Positions 16,934 to 25,417 are shown, numbered from the stretch's first letter. The stretch is DNA of 64,000 nucleotides from an uncultured Christensenella sp. (GCA_905193155.1 CAJJNQ010000005.1:26895-90894), one strand, 5' to 3'. Translations and numbers: made by a program. Notes: generated from the letters alone by a model not told the origin.

Positions 16934-17125
16934 TTACGAAAAGAGCGTGCAGCCCATTTCCTTGAACTCTATGATTTTCTTTTCGAGATCCTCGCGCGTC
17001 ACCTCAAACTTGTGCGCCAGGCAGTCGATGCAGAGAAACTGTGTCGCCCCGCGGTTGATGAGCTTCTTGGTCAGCCCCACTTCGTTATGGGTCAGCTCCC
17101 GGCCGCAGGATATGCACTTCAGCAT
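16934..17125 (-). CDS. Small two-CxxC (zinc-ribbon-like) protein
   Basis: A 63-residue protein whose start codon lies inside the end of the alpha-galactosidase gene, overlapping it by seven bases, so the two are probably translationally coupled. It begins MLKCISCGRELTHNEVGLTK and has two cysteine pairs, CISC and CIDC, spaced about 28 residues apart, as in small zinc-binding domains. The C-terminal half is a charged helix (TREDLEKKIIEFKEMG). Similar short proteins are found in Clostridia without assigned function. A role as a nucleic-acid-binding or redox protein is possible; nothing in the context fixes it. Confidence 0.7.
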   Translation of the reverse strand: MLKCISCGRELTHNEVGLTKKLINRGATQFLCIDCLAHKFEVTREDLEKKIIEFKEMGCTLFS

Positions 17126-18303
17126 TTGACGAGCTTGCAGCGGAACACGCGGCAGTCGTGGCCAGGAATGACCGGGCAGTAGTAATCGCGCACCACGCCG
17201 AGCTTTTCGCCGGTAAAGACGTCCGTCATTTCAAAGCCGTAGCCGGAGGTGTAGGGCAGGCCGCAGTCCGCGAAAATGCAGGAGATCTGCGCATCGGACT
17301 TGGAAAGGTTGAACAGACCGATGGCGAACTCCCCGCCGGAGAGGTGCTTGATCATGGTCAGCGCGGTCTGCTCCTGCACGACCCACGGGAATTCGCCGTC
17401 CTTGGGGTTGGGGTTTTCAACGTTCAGGTCGCCCAGCTGCACGACATACGGCGGACGGGCTTCTTCGTCTTGATTGATGGCGAGGAGCTCTTTGTTGAGC
17501 ATCAGCTTTTCGCAGAATTCGTTCATGCTGCGCAGATCGCCGCCCATCATCAGCGGAGCGGAAAGCATGCACCACAGCGCGAACTGCACCTTGTATTCGT
17601 TGTCGGTGCACTTGCTGCCGATGCCGACGTTGCCCTTGCCGTACATGCCGACGGTGAGCATATCGATGTCATTGAAGCAGAAATTGCCGCTGTCGCAGAA
17701 GTTGGGCAGCTGCGATTTGACGATATCGGTGAAGGACACGAAGTTATCCATGATATCGCCGGTGGAACGGTACATGTGCGCGCCGATGGAGCGCATCCAG
17801 TGCCAGGGATCCTCACGACCCCAGTTGCAGGCGGAGAACAGGATCTCCCGGCCGGTGGCCTTGAGCGCCATGGACATGGTCTGGTAGCGCATCTTGCAGT
17901 CGCCGTTGGCAGGGAAATTGCAGAAGTCGTACTTCAGGAAATCCACGCCCCAGTCCGCAAAGGTCTGTGCATCCACAAACTCGTGGTCAAAACTGGAGGG
18001 ATAGCCCGCGCAGGTGCGCACGCCCGCACAGGAGTACATGCCGAATTTTAGCCCCTTGCTGTGAACATAGTCCGCAACGGCCTTCATGCCGTGAGGGAAT
18101 TTTTCGGGATCGGCCACGAGCAGCCCGTTTTCGTCGCGCTGCTTCAGCGACCAGCAGTCGTCAATGACGAGGTATTCATATCCGGCGTCGCGGTAGCCCT
18201 TTTCCACCATGACGTCCGCCATCTGGCGAATGAGTTCTTCATTGATATTGGGTCCGAAGGTATTCCAGGAATTCCAGCCCATCGGCGCGGTTCTTGCAAT
18301 CAT
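17119..18303 (-). CDS. Alpha-galactosidase, glycoside hydrolase family 27
   Basis: A 394-aa cytoplasmic glycosidase (no signal peptide) that releases alpha-linked galactose, probably from imported melibiose or raffinose-type oligosaccharides. The N-terminus MIARTAPMGWNSWNTFG is the classic GH27 opening. The nucleophile is Asp126 in FLKYDFCN and the acid/base is Asp183 in RSTGDIMDNF; YLVIDDCW is also conserved. The ATG at 18301-18303 is preferred over a TTG six bases upstream because GAAGGA lies nine bases before it. No sugar transporter adjoins it. Other GH27 activities (alpha-N-acetylgalactosaminidase, isomalto-dextranase) cannot be excluded. Confidence 0.92.
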   Translation of the reverse strand: MIARTAPMGWNSWNTFGPNINEELIRQMADVMVEKGYRDAGYEYLVIDDCWSLKQRDENGLLVADPEKFPHGMKAVADYVHSKGLKFGMYSCAGVRTCAGYPSSFDHEFVDAQTFADWGVDFLKYDFCNFPANGDCKMRYQTMSMALKATGREILFSACNWGREDPWHWMRSIGAHMYRSTGDIMDNFVSFTDIVKSQLPNFCDSGNFCFNDIDMLTVGMYGKGNVGIGSKCTDNEYKVQFALWCMLSAPLMMGGDLRSMNEFCEKLMLNKELLAINQDEEARPPYVVQLGDLNVENPNPKDGEFPWVVQEQTALTMIKHLSGGEFAIGLFNLSKSDAQISCIFADCGLPYTSGYGFEMTDVFTGEKLGVVRDYYCPVIPGHDCRVFRCKLVKC

Positions 18304-18363
18304 ATTCAAACCATCCTTCCTTGAAGAGGCTGCTCTTGGCGTCCTCTCTTCTTTACCATTTCA

Positions 18364-18392
18364 AGCATAGCAGAATCCGATACGCGATTCCA
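18364..18392 (-). promoter_or_regulatory. Possible extended -10 promoter of the GH27 gene
   Basis: Minus strand TGCTATGCT with -10 hexamer TATGCT (18364-18369); the -35 region (TGGAAT) is weak. About 60 bases upstream of the start. Confidence 0.35.
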
Positions 18393-18467
18393 TGCAAAAA
18401 TGACGGAATTCAAATGTAAAAATGATGGAAAATGTGTTTCGAAAAGATGCGGGATCGCTTCTTTTTC

Positions 18468-18496
18468 TTGCAAAAACCGCAGCAAAACGGTATGAT
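18468..18496 (+). promoter_or_regulatory. Promoter of asnA-dapF
   Basis: TTGCAA (18468-18473), 17-base spacer and TATGAT (18491-18496), 85 bases before the asnA start. No T-box-like leader could be recognised in the space available. Confidence 0.65.
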
Positions 18497-18580
18497 TATG
18501 TACATACCGCGCATCGCCGCTTCAACGCAGCAATGCAATATCTTTTCAAACAGCAATCAACGGCCAAAGGAGCGTTTTTT

Positions 18581-19594
18581 ATGGAGCATCTTCATGTTCT
18601 GCCCGAGGGATACAAGCCCTCGTTGGATCTTTATCACACCCAGCTGGCCATCAAGCAGGCCAAGGATGATTTTGAGGAGGCGCTGGCTGCGCAGCTGAAC
18701 CTCCAGCGCGTTTCCGCGCCGCTTTTTGTGGACAAGAGCACGGGTCTGAACGACGATCTCAACGGCGTGGAGCGTCCCGTGGAGTTTGATCTGCTCGAGC
18801 AGCCCGGCATCGCGGTGCAGGTGGTGCAGTCGCTTGCAAAATGGAAGCGCTATGCGCTGGGCCGTTACGGTTACCCCGTCGGCCGCGGTCTTTACACCGA
18901 CATGAACGCCATCCGCCGCGACGAGACGACCGATAACTTCCACTCGCTCTATGTCGACCAGTGGGACTGGGAAAAGGTCATCGCCCGCGAGGACCGCAAC
19001 CCTGAATACCTCAAGGATACCGTGCGCCGCATCCACCGCGCGCTCTACTCCACCTCCCTGCGCCTGCGCGCGTCTTTTTACGAAGTGGATGTGCAGCTGC
19101 CCGAAGAAGTGACCTTCATCACCACGGCGGAATTGGAAGACCGCTGGCCTGATCTCTCCCCCGAACAGCGGGAGCTGAAGTTTGTGCGCGAACACGGCGC
19201 AGCCTTCTTTATGGGCATCGGCTGGCCGCTGAGGAACGGTCTGCCGCATGACGGCCGCGCGCCGGACTACGATGACTGGTCCCTCAACGGCGACCTGGTT
19301 TACTATCACAAGGCACTGGACACCCGTTTGGAAATTTCCTCCATGGGCATTCGCGTGGATTCCGCCTCGATGATGGCGCAGCTCTCTGCGGCAAACAAGC
19401 TGGAGCGCGCTGCGCTGCCCTTCCACAGCGCGCTGATCGACGGAAGGCTTCCGCTGACCATTGGCGGCGGCATCGGGCAGTCCCGCCTGTGCATGCTGTT
19501 GCTGGGCAAAGCGCACATCGGCGAGGTTCAGTGCTCCATCTGGCCGGCAGAGGTGGTCGAGCAGTTCCGCGTGGCGGGCGTACCGCTGCTGTAA
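18581..19594 (+). CDS. asnA: Aspartate-ammonia ligase (asparagine synthetase A)
   Basis: A 337-aa cytoplasmic enzyme making asparagine from aspartate, ammonia and ATP. It is related to class II aminoacyl-tRNA synthetases. Landmarks are QLNLQRVSAPLFVDKSTGLNDDLNG, KWKRYALGRYG, LYTDMNAIRRDE, HSLYVDQWDWE and the C-terminal GGGIGQSRLCMLLLGKAHIGEVQ. The start is placed at the ATG with AAAGGAG upstream rather than the in-frame ATG at 18422; the resulting length matches E. coli AsnA (330 aa). It is followed after 15 bases by dapF, which also uses aspartate-derived metabolites. Ammonia released by the glutamate dehydrogenase encoded nearby is a plausible substrate source. Confidence 0.95.
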   Translation: MEHLHVLPEGYKPSLDLYHTQLAIKQAKDDFEEALAAQLNLQRVSAPLFVDKSTGLNDDLNGVERPVEFDLLEQPGIAVQVVQSLAKWKRYALGRYGYPVGRGLYTDMNAIRRDETTDNFHSLYVDQWDWEKVIAREDRNPEYLKDTVRRIHRALYSTSLRLRASFYEVDVQLPEEVTFITTAELEDRWPDLSPEQRELKFVREHGAAFFMGIGWPLRNGLPHDGRAPDYDDWSLNGDLVYYHKALDTRLEISSMGIRVDSASMMAQLSAANKLERAALPFHSALIDGRLPLTIGGGIGQSRLCMLLLGKAHIGEVQCSIWPAEVVEQFRVAGVPLL

Positions 19595-19609
19595 AAAGGA
19601 GTCATCGTG

Positions 19610-20458
19610 ATGCACTTTATCAAAATGCACGGCATCGGCAATGATTATATCTACGTCGATGAATTTCTCTATAAGGCCCCGGCGGACATCGGGGACGCGG
19701 CACGCCTCGCCAGCGACCGCCACACCGGCATCGGCGGCGACGGACTGATTCTGATCCAGCCCTCGCAGATCGCGGATTGCAAAATGCGGATGTTCAATGC
19801 AGACGGCAGCGAAGGGCGGATGTGCGGCAACGCGATCCGCTGCATCGCGCGGTATATGCTGGAACGCCATCCGGAAATCTGCCCCGGCGATACGGTGCGG
19901 ATTGAAACGCTCTCCGGCATCAAAATCGTCACGGCACAGCGCGATGTGGAAGGCAAGCCTTCGATGCTGCGCGCAGATATGGGCGTGCCAGGGCTTTCCC
20001 CTGAAAGCATCCCCGTGCTGACTGCCACGCCGCAGGATCTATTGATCGAAGTTCCCGGCTTTTCAGGGTGCGGCGTGTGCGTATCGATGGGCAGTCCTCA
20101 CATCGTGTTCTTCATCGACAGCGACCCATCAGAGTTGGATATCACCCACATCGGTCCGGCAATTGAGAGTCATTCTCTCTTTCCTGAGCGTGTGAACGTG
20201 GAATTCGTACAGATGCAGCCTGACGGCAGCCTGAAGATGCGCGTCTGGGAGCGCGGCAGCGGCGAGACAATGGCCTGCGGCACCGGCGCATGCGCCACGG
20301 CGGTTGCCGCCATGCTGAAAGGCCGTACCCCGCAGCGCACCACGACGGTTCATCTGCGCGGCGGCGACCTGATCATCGAGTGGAATCCCGATAACAACCG
20401 CGTCTACATGACCGGCCCCGCAGCGCTCGTCTTTGAGGGCGAGTGGCTGGAAGCCTAA
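19610..20458 (+). CDS. dapF: Diaminopimelate epimerase
   Basis: A 282-aa cytoplasmic epimerase converting LL- to meso-diaminopimelate for lysine and peptidoglycan. Both catalytic cysteines are in canonical contexts: GRMCGNAIRC near residue 75 and ETMACGTGACATAV near residue 220. The opening MHFIKMHGIGNDYIYVD is also typical. An in-frame GTG lies one codon before the ATG used; the ATG has the better spacing (eight bases) from AAGGAG. It is cotranscribed with asnA and ends at a strong bidirectional hairpin. Confidence 0.95.
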   Translation: MHFIKMHGIGNDYIYVDEFLYKAPADIGDAARLASDRHTGIGGDGLILIQPSQIADCKMRMFNADGSEGRMCGNAIRCIARYMLERHPEICPGDTVRIETLSGIKIVTAQRDVEGKPSMLRADMGVPGLSPESIPVLTATPQDLLIEVPGFSGCGVCVSMGSPHIVFFIDSDPSELDITHIGPAIESHSLFPERVNVEFVQMQPDGSLKMRVWERGSGETMACGTGACATAVAAMLKGRTPQRTTTVHLRGGDLIIEWNPDNNRVYMTGPAALVFEGEWLEA

Positions 20459-20465
20459 AAAACAA

Positions 20466-20504
20466 AAACAGCGCCCTCCGTCCCATGTGCGGAGGGCGCT
20501 GTTT
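20466..20504. terminator. Bidirectional terminator, dapF / U32-like gene
   Basis: Perfect 15-bp inverted repeat, arms 20466-20480 and 20490-20504 (AAACAGCGCCCTCCG and its complement), between two convergent genes only 48 bases apart. Confidence 0.9.
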
Positions 20505-20506
20505 CG

Positions 20507-21400
20507 TTAGAACAGATCAAGCATATTGTCCAGATAGATTTCCTCTCGGACATTGATCTGAAAATCCGGCTTGGTCAGATAATAGAGCAGAAATTCTAAA
20601 ATCAACGCGCTGCCCAATCCTCTGCCTTCAATTTTGAAATTCGTAAAGCCCATCGCCAGATAAGTGCTCCGAATCTCTTCTGTACGGATAAAGCTGGGAT
20701 TCTTCATCGCTTCCGAGAACCGATAGCCGTTTTGCGCGCCGGGCGCGGTGCAGTGGTGTTCCATTCCATCCAGCCCGAGGTTTTTCCGGCTGACGGCCTC
20801 ATAGCACTTTTTCCGATCCTTGCAGCCGAACCAGCAGCATTCGTTGCAGAGGAATTCTGTTTTGTCCTTTTGTGCATCGGTCAGCGTATTCAGCTGCGCG
20901 AATGCTTTGTTCAGGCGGAAATCAGGGACGACATAGCGAAACTCCGCCCGCGCCGTCTCTGCGCGAAGCTGCTCAAAATCCGTCAGCACTTTGGTCGTGG
21001 ACGAGACAAGATACAGCCCCGGATAATTCTTCCGCAGATAGGCGGTAAGCAATTCAGAATGGACGATCACGCCGTTGGGCACGCCGCTTTTTTCGAACAG
21101 CGTGCAAAGTGCGTTGCAGCGCGCATCTGCAAGGTGCTTTTCTTCCAGCAGCGAGTTGCTGAACGTCAGCCGCGCGGAAATGCCGTATTCCTCCAGCAGC
21201 GCCAGCACTTCCCGCGGGTTGCACTCCCCATCCTCCACCCTGCCGCCGCCCCAGAGGCAGTCTGACGGCGCACCGTAGATCGAGCCGATCTCGCTTTCCT
21301 CATAAAACCAGTCCCGATGTTTCCTGAACAGGGGCAGAAACACGCGATATAATTCATAAAACTCAAACAACCCCGGCAGATGATAAACGGCTTTCCGCAT
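20507..21400 (-). CDS. U32 peptidase-like protein with cysteine cluster, function unknown
   Basis: A 297-aa soluble protein. The pattern LTFSNSLLEE, GVPNGVIVHSELLTAYLRKN and SSTTKVL suggests a TIM-barrel related to the U32/UbiU-UbiV/YhbV group. The cysteines in FLCNECCWFGCKDRKKC, plus a later HHC, resemble the conserved four-Cys site that binds a 4Fe-4S cluster in that group. It is not one of the well-known tRNA or ubiquinone hydroxylation proteins by length or order, and no partner gene adjoins it. The C-terminus (MGFTNFKIEGRGLGS) also fits the U32 pattern. No peptidase activity should be assumed. Confidence 0.65.
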   Translation of the reverse strand: MRKAVYHLPGLFEFYELYRVFLPLFRKHRDWFYEESEIGSIYGAPSDCLWGGGRVEDGECNPREVLALLEEYGISARLTFSNSLLEEKHLADARCNALCTLFEKSGVPNGVIVHSELLTAYLRKNYPGLYLVSSTTKVLTDFEQLRAETARAEFRYVVPDFRLNKAFAQLNTLTDAQKDKTEFLCNECCWFGCKDRKKCYEAVSRKNLGLDGMEHHCTAPGAQNGYRFSEAMKNPSFIRTEEIRSTYLAMGFTNFKIEGRGLGSALILEFLLYYLTKPDFQINVREEIYLDNMLDLF

Positions 21401-21426
21401 GCACTCTTCCCCCTTCGGCCCGATTC

Positions 21427-21455
21427 ATTATAGCAGAAAAGGCCGCCTGTGAAAA
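21427..21455 (-). promoter_or_regulatory. Extended -10 promoter of the U32-like gene
   Basis: Minus strand TGCTATAAT with TATAAT at 21427-21432 and TTTTCA at 17-base spacing (21450-21455). The -35 part lies inside the gdhA terminator hairpin. Confidence 0.45.
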
Positions 21456-21468
21456 CAGGCCGCCTTTT
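21437..21468 (-). terminator. Terminator of gdhA
   Basis: 14-bp stem with one mismatch, AAAAGGCCGCCTGT / ACAGGCCGCCTTTT, GAAA loop, ending in TTTTCTGC on the minus strand, 31 bases after the gdhA stop. Confidence 0.8.
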
Positions 21469-21498
21469 CTGCGTTCATTTCAATCCACGCGGGGTAAA

Positions 21499-22830
21499 TT
21501 ACACAATGCCCTGAGCGAGCATCGCGTCCGCAACCTTCTTGAAGCCGGCGATGTTCGCACCCGCAACGAAGTCACCCGCAACGCCGTATTCTTTGGCGGT
21601 GCTGCTGGCGTTGTTGTAAATGCCAACCATGATCTGCTCCAGCTTCTTGTCGACCTCGTCAAAGGTCCAGCTCAGACGCTGGGAATTCTGGCTCATCTCC
21701 AGAGCGGAAGTGGCCACGCCGCCTGCGTTGGAAGCCTTGCCGGGCGCATAGAGAATGCCGCTGCCCTGGAAGACCTCGATTGCTTCGGGCGTAGAGGGCA
21801 TGTTCGCACCCTCGGCAACCGCCTTGCAGCCGTTGGCAACCAGCATCTTGGCGTCGTTGCCGTCCAGCTCGTTCTGGGTGGCGCAGGGCAGCGCGATATC
21901 GCAGGGGATGGACCAGACGCGCTGGTTCTCCATGTACTTGGCGCCCGCCTTCTGTGCGCAGTAGTCCTTGACGCGACCGCGCTTGACTTCCTTGATCTCC
22001 TTCATCAGAGCAAGGTCGATGCCCTCAGGATCGTAGACGGAGCCGTTGGAGTCGGACATGGAAATGACCTTCGCGCCCAGCTGCATCGCCTTTTCGGCAG
22101 CGTAGATCGCCACGTTGCCGGAGCCGGAGATGACGACCTTCTTGCCCTCAAAGCCCATACCCTTTTCGGCGAGCATTTCACGGGTGAAGTAGATCAGGCC
22201 GTAACCGGTGGCCTCGGTACGAGCCAGGGAGCCGCCGTAAGTCAGGCCCTTGCCGGTGAGCACACCCTCGTACAGACCGGTGATGCGCTTGTACTGGCCA
22301 TAGAGATAACCGATCTCGCGTCCACCGACGCCGATATCGCCGGCGGGAACGTCCACATCCGCGCCGATGTAGCGGTAAAGCTCAGTCATAAAGCTCTGGC
22401 AGAAAGCCATCACTTCGCGGTCGGACTTGCCCTTGGGGTCGAAGTCGGAACCGCCCTTGCCGCCGCCGATGGGAAGACCGGTCAGGCTGTTCTTGAAAAC
22501 CTGCTCAAAGCCCAGGAACTTGATGACGCCCAGGTTGACGGAAGGATGCAGACGCAGACCGCCCTTGTAGGGACCAATGGCGGAGTTGAACTGCACGCGG
22601 AAACCGCGGTTCACCTGCACATTGCCCTTGTCATCCACCCACGGCACGCGGAACATGATCTGGCGCTCCGGCTCGACCAGGCGCTCCAACAGGCCGTTTT
22701 TCTGATAGTTGGGATTGGCGTCCACCGCCAGACGAAGAGAATCCAGCACCTCGCGGACAGCCTGATGGAACACGGCCTCGCCGGGGTTGCGGGCGATAAC
22801 GGTTTCAAGAACAGAATCTACGTAGCTCAT
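21499..22830 (-). CDS. gdhA: Glutamate dehydrogenase, NADP-type hexameric
   Basis: A 443-aa enzyme interconverting glutamate and 2-oxoglutarate plus ammonia. It shows the small-GDH family features: GPYKGGLRLHPSVN, the catalytic-lysine segment PIGGGKGGSDFDPKGKSD, and the nucleotide-binding GSGNVAIYAAEKA followed by SDSNG, which favours NADP(H). The start MSYVDSVLETVIARNPGE is chosen for its AAAGGGAAG site; the frame runs further upstream but through the promoter. Strong -35/-10 elements and its own terminator make it monocistronic. It stands next to the aryl-pyruvate oxidation operon, where it would recycle the 2-oxoglutarate used in aromatic transamination (inference). Confidence 0.95.
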   Translation of the reverse strand: MSYVDSVLETVIARNPGEAVFHQAVREVLDSLRLAVDANPNYQKNGLLERLVEPERQIMFRVPWVDDKGNVQVNRGFRVQFNSAIGPYKGGLRLHPSVNLGVIKFLGFEQVFKNSLTGLPIGGGKGGSDFDPKGKSDREVMAFCQSFMTELYRYIGADVDVPAGDIGVGGREIGYLYGQYKRITGLYEGVLTGKGLTYGGSLARTEATGYGLIYFTREMLAEKGMGFEGKKVVISGSGNVAIYAAEKAMQLGAKVISMSDSNGSVYDPEGIDLALMKEIKEVKRGRVKDYCAQKAGAKYMENQRVWSIPCDIALPCATQNELDGNDAKMLVANGCKAVAEGANMPSTPEAIEVFQGSGILYAPGKASNAGGVATSALEMSQNSQRLSWTFDEVDKKLEQIMVGIYNNASSTAKEYGVAGDFVAGANIAGFKKVADAMLAQGIV

Positions 22831-22891
22831 GAGATCTTCCCTTTCTTGCCGAGACTCCCCCATCGGAGTAGCTCTTTTTGAATATGGTAAC

Positions 22892-22920
22892 AGTATACTG
22901 TCCATGCGGCAAATTTGCAA
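22892..22920 (-). promoter_or_regulatory. Promoter of gdhA
   Basis: Minus strand TTGCAA (22915-22920), 17-base spacer and TATACT (22892-22897), about 60 bases before the start codon. Confidence 0.7.
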
Positions 22921-22963
22921 GAAATATTTAGCGAAGATTCATTAAATGTTTTTTACATAGCAA

Positions 22964-22997
22964 AACCGGCATGATTTTGCAGGAAATCATGCCGGTT
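22964..22997 (-). terminator. Terminator of the arylacetate operon
   Basis: Perfect 14-bp inverted repeat, arms AACCGGCATGATTT (22964-22977) and 22984-22997, 38 bases after the ACT-protein stop, followed by TTTTGC on the minus strand. Confidence 0.85.
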
Positions 22998-23035
22998 GCT
23001 TTCCACTTCACGGAATCGCTGCATAAATAAACACT

Positions 23036-23461
23036 TTATGCAATCTCGTTCTGCTCCAGAATGCGGATGCCGTTGTCCTTGAGCAGCTGCGCACACCGCT
23101 CGGGCTGATCGACGCGGAAGATGATGATGGCGTCGTTGCCCACACGGCGGACAAAGGAATAAAGGTACTCGATAAAGATGTCGTTATCGCTGAGCAGCTG
23201 GAGCACGCCGTCCAGCCCGCCGGGAACATCGGGCACGGCCACGGCCAGCACCTCGGTCAGGTTGGCGGTAAAACCCGCATCGCGGGAGATCTTCAGCGCC
23301 TTGTCGTTGTCGGAGACGATAGCGCGCAGGATGCCGAAATTCGTGGTATCGGCAATGGAGAGCGCGATCAGGTCAATGTCGTTTTTGCCCAGGAGCTTGG
23401 TAAACTCCGTCAGGCGTCCGTGGCGGTTCTCGATGAACACGGAGATCTGCTTGATAAACAT
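23036..23461 (-). CDS. Double ACT-domain protein
   Basis: A 141-aa protein made of two ACT domains: the first begins MFIKQISVFIENRHGRLTEF, the second about residue 70 with AVAVPDVPGGLDGVLQLLSD. ACT domains bind amino acids, so it is probably a sensor or regulator. Such stand-alone double-ACT proteins are commonly encoded beside phenylacetate-CoA ligase and indolepyruvate oxidoreductase genes in Clostridia and archaea, exactly as here. It has no catalytic or DNA-binding domain. It is the last gene of the operon, 36 bases after paaK. A link to sensing aromatic or branched amino acids is inference. Confidence 0.88.
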   Translation of the reverse strand: MFIKQISVFIENRHGRLTEFTKLLGKNDIDLIALSIADTTNFGILRAIVSDNDKALKISRDAGFTANLTEVLAVAVPDVPGGLDGVLQLLSDNDIFIEYLYSFVRRVGNDAIIIFRVDQPERCAQLLKDNGIRILEQNEIA

Positions 23462-23497
23462 AACTGCGGCCTCCTTGTATATTGCTGCGGCGGATTC

Positions 23498-24805
23498 TCA
23501 GTCCGCCAGCTTGCGCTTGTCGATGATGTGCTTGCTCTTGCCTTCGCTGCGCTCGATGGAATTGGGTGTCATCAGGCGCACGGTCACGCCCAAGCCCAGA
23601 ATCTGTTCGATCGCCTTCTGCACCCGCGCGCGGAGTTCCTCGATCTTGCGGACCTCGTCGGAAACCAGTTCGGGCAGCAGCTCGACCTGCACCTCCAGCG
23701 TATCGAGGTTGCGCACGCGATCCACCACCAGCATATAGCGCGGGGCAATGCCCTCGATGCCGGTGATCGCGGTTTCGACCTGTGAGGGAAACACATTCAC
23801 ACCGCGAATGACGAGCATATCGTCCGTACGGCCATGCAGACGGCAAATACGGCGATGTGTGCGCCCGCAGGAGCAGGGTTCAGGCATGATGGCGGTCAGG
23901 TCATGCGTGCGGAAGCGCACGGTGGGCATGCCCTCCTTGCCGATGGTGGTGATGACCAGCTCTCCCCTTTCGCCATCGGGCAACGGTTCACCCGTCACAG
24001 GATCGACGATCTCCGGGATGAAATAATCCTCCCAGATGTGCAGTCCCTCGCCCTCGAGGCACTGCATCGCCACGCCGGGGCCGACGCTCTCGGTCAGACC
24101 GTAAATGTCCAGCGCGCGGATGTTCAGCAGTCTCTCGATCTCGCTGCGCATGCCCTCTGTCCAGGGTTCGGCGCCAAAGATGCCGACGCGGAGCTTGAAG
24201 TTGGTCATATCGATCTTCTGATCGCGGATGGTTTCGCCCATCATCAGAGCATAGGACGGCGTGCAGGCGATGGCGGTCGTTCCAAGATCCTGCATCAGCA
24301 TCAACTGGCGCTTGGTGTTGCCCGCGGAGATCGGCACAACGGTCGCCCCGATACGCTCCACACCGTAATGAAGGCCCAACCCCCCGGTGAACAGACCGTA
24401 GCCATAGGCCACCTGCACGGTATCTTTTTTCGTCACACCCGCGCAGCCCAGACCTCTTGCCACGCATTCCGCCCACATCTGCAAATCGTTGGCGGTATAT
24501 CCCGCCACAATCGGCTTGCCGGTGGTGCCGGAAGAAGCATGGATGCGGACGATTTCCTGCCTGGGCGCAGCGAAGGTGCCAAAGGGGTAATTGTCGCGCA
24601 GATCACGCTTATCCATAAAGGGAAGCAGTCTTAGATCCGCAAGGCTCTGAACATCCTCGGGCTTTACACCCTGCTGCTGCATTCTCTCCCGATAAAAAGG
24701 GACGTTGGTATACATCCGCAGGACAGTCCTTTGCAGCCGCTCCAGCTGAATGCGTTCCAAATCCTCCCTTCCGATGGTTTCCATCGGTTTGTTCCAGTAA
24801 TACAT
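23498..24805 (-). CDS. paaK: Phenylacetate-CoA ligase (second copy)
   Basis: A 435-aa AMP-forming ligase of the PaaK family, activating or, in reverse, hydrolysing arylacetyl-CoA. AMP-binding motif HASSGTTGKPIVAGYT, then AYGYGLFTGGLGLHYGVERI, the ATP/aryl motif DIYGLTESVGPGVAMQC and the C-terminal GRTDDMLVIRGVNVFPSQVE. A four-Cys-type pattern CSCGRTHRRICRLHGR is typical of PaaK. Clearly related to but distinct from the copy at 27169-28458, with the ior genes between them. In a fermenter the pair may generate ATP from arylacetyl-CoA made by Ior, each copy favouring a different acyl group. That substrate split is untested inference. Confidence 0.93.
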   Translation of the reverse strand: MYYWNKPMETIGREDLERIQLERLQRTVLRMYTNVPFYRERMQQQGVKPEDVQSLADLRLLPFMDKRDLRDNYPFGTFAAPRQEIVRIHASSGTTGKPIVAGYTANDLQMWAECVARGLGCAGVTKKDTVQVAYGYGLFTGGLGLHYGVERIGATVVPISAGNTKRQLMLMQDLGTTAIACTPSYALMMGETIRDQKIDMTNFKLRVGIFGAEPWTEGMRSEIERLLNIRALDIYGLTESVGPGVAMQCLEGEGLHIWEDYFIPEIVDPVTGEPLPDGERGELVITTIGKEGMPTVRFRTHDLTAIMPEPCSCGRTHRRICRLHGRTDDMLVIRGVNVFPSQVETAITGIEGIAPRYMLVVDRVRNLDTLEVQVELLPELVSDEVRKIEELRARVQKAIEQILGLGVTVRLMTPNSIERSEGKSKHIIDKRKLAD

Positions 24806-24845
24806 GGGTCTCTCCTCCTAATCTTTCTGCCGTACTCCGGGATCG

Positions 24846-25415
24846 TCAGGCATTATAGCCCGACTCGAACGCGGCAAGATTGGCCTCGAGGAATTTTTCC
24901 GGAACGCAGGCTCTGAGCGCATCCAGCCAGAGTTGCTTGTCAAAATCCAGGCGCTTGGCCAGCGCGCCGAGCAGCACCGTGTTGACCGCTTTTGCATTGC
25001 CCGCCTGCGCTGCCATGGGCAGTGCGGGCAGCGCCACGACATTGGCCTTTTCCTTGAGTGTCTGCAATATATTTTCGGGATATTTTGCTGCGCCGATGAT
25101 GACGGGCAGCGGCAGGATCTGCTGGGTGTTGACGATCAGCGTTCCGCCGTCCTTTAGATAGGTCAGATCGCGCAGCGCTTCCAGCTCTTCAAAGGCGAGC
25201 ACAAAATCCGCGCCCTTCTGCTCGATCATGGGAGAATAAACTTTCTCACCCATACGGACATAGGTGATGACCGATCCGCCGCGCTGGCTCATGCCATGCA
25301 CTTCGGAAACCTTAACATCGTGGCCCAGTTCCATGGCGATGTGGCCGAGGATGCGGGACGCCAGCAGCGTTCCCTGTCCGCCGACGCCGCAGATGACGAT
25401 ATTGAGATCCTTCAT
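24846..25415 (-). CDS. iorB: Indolepyruvate ferredoxin oxidoreductase, beta subunit
   Basis: A 189-aa subunit of the 2-oxoacid:ferredoxin oxidoreductase that converts aryl-pyruvates (indolepyruvate, phenylpyruvate, hydroxyphenylpyruvate) to arylacetyl-CoA with reduction of ferredoxin. It corresponds to the gamma-type domain: MKDLNIVICGVGGQGTLLASRIL, then VKVSEVHGMSQRGGSVITYVRMG, both diagnostic. It starts two bases after the iorA stop codon, implying coupled translation of the two subunits. Length is normal for IorB. The enzyme is cytoplasmic and oxygen sensitive. Confidence 0.94.
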   Translation of the reverse strand: MKDLNIVICGVGGQGTLLASRILGHIAMELGHDVKVSEVHGMSQRGGSVITYVRMGEKVYSPMIEQKGADFVLAFEELEALRDLTYLKDGGTLIVNTQQILPLPVIIGAAKYPENILQTLKEKANVVALPALPMAAQAGNAKAVNTVLLGALAKRLDFDKQLWLDALRACVPEKFLEANLAAFESGYNA

Positions 25416-25417
25416 GG

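Noticed and set aside
18304..18580. A T-box or other amino-acid riboswitch before asnA
   Set aside because: No TGGNACCGCG-type T-box sequence and no terminator-like hairpin before the gene; the promoter leaves a leader of only about 85 bases.
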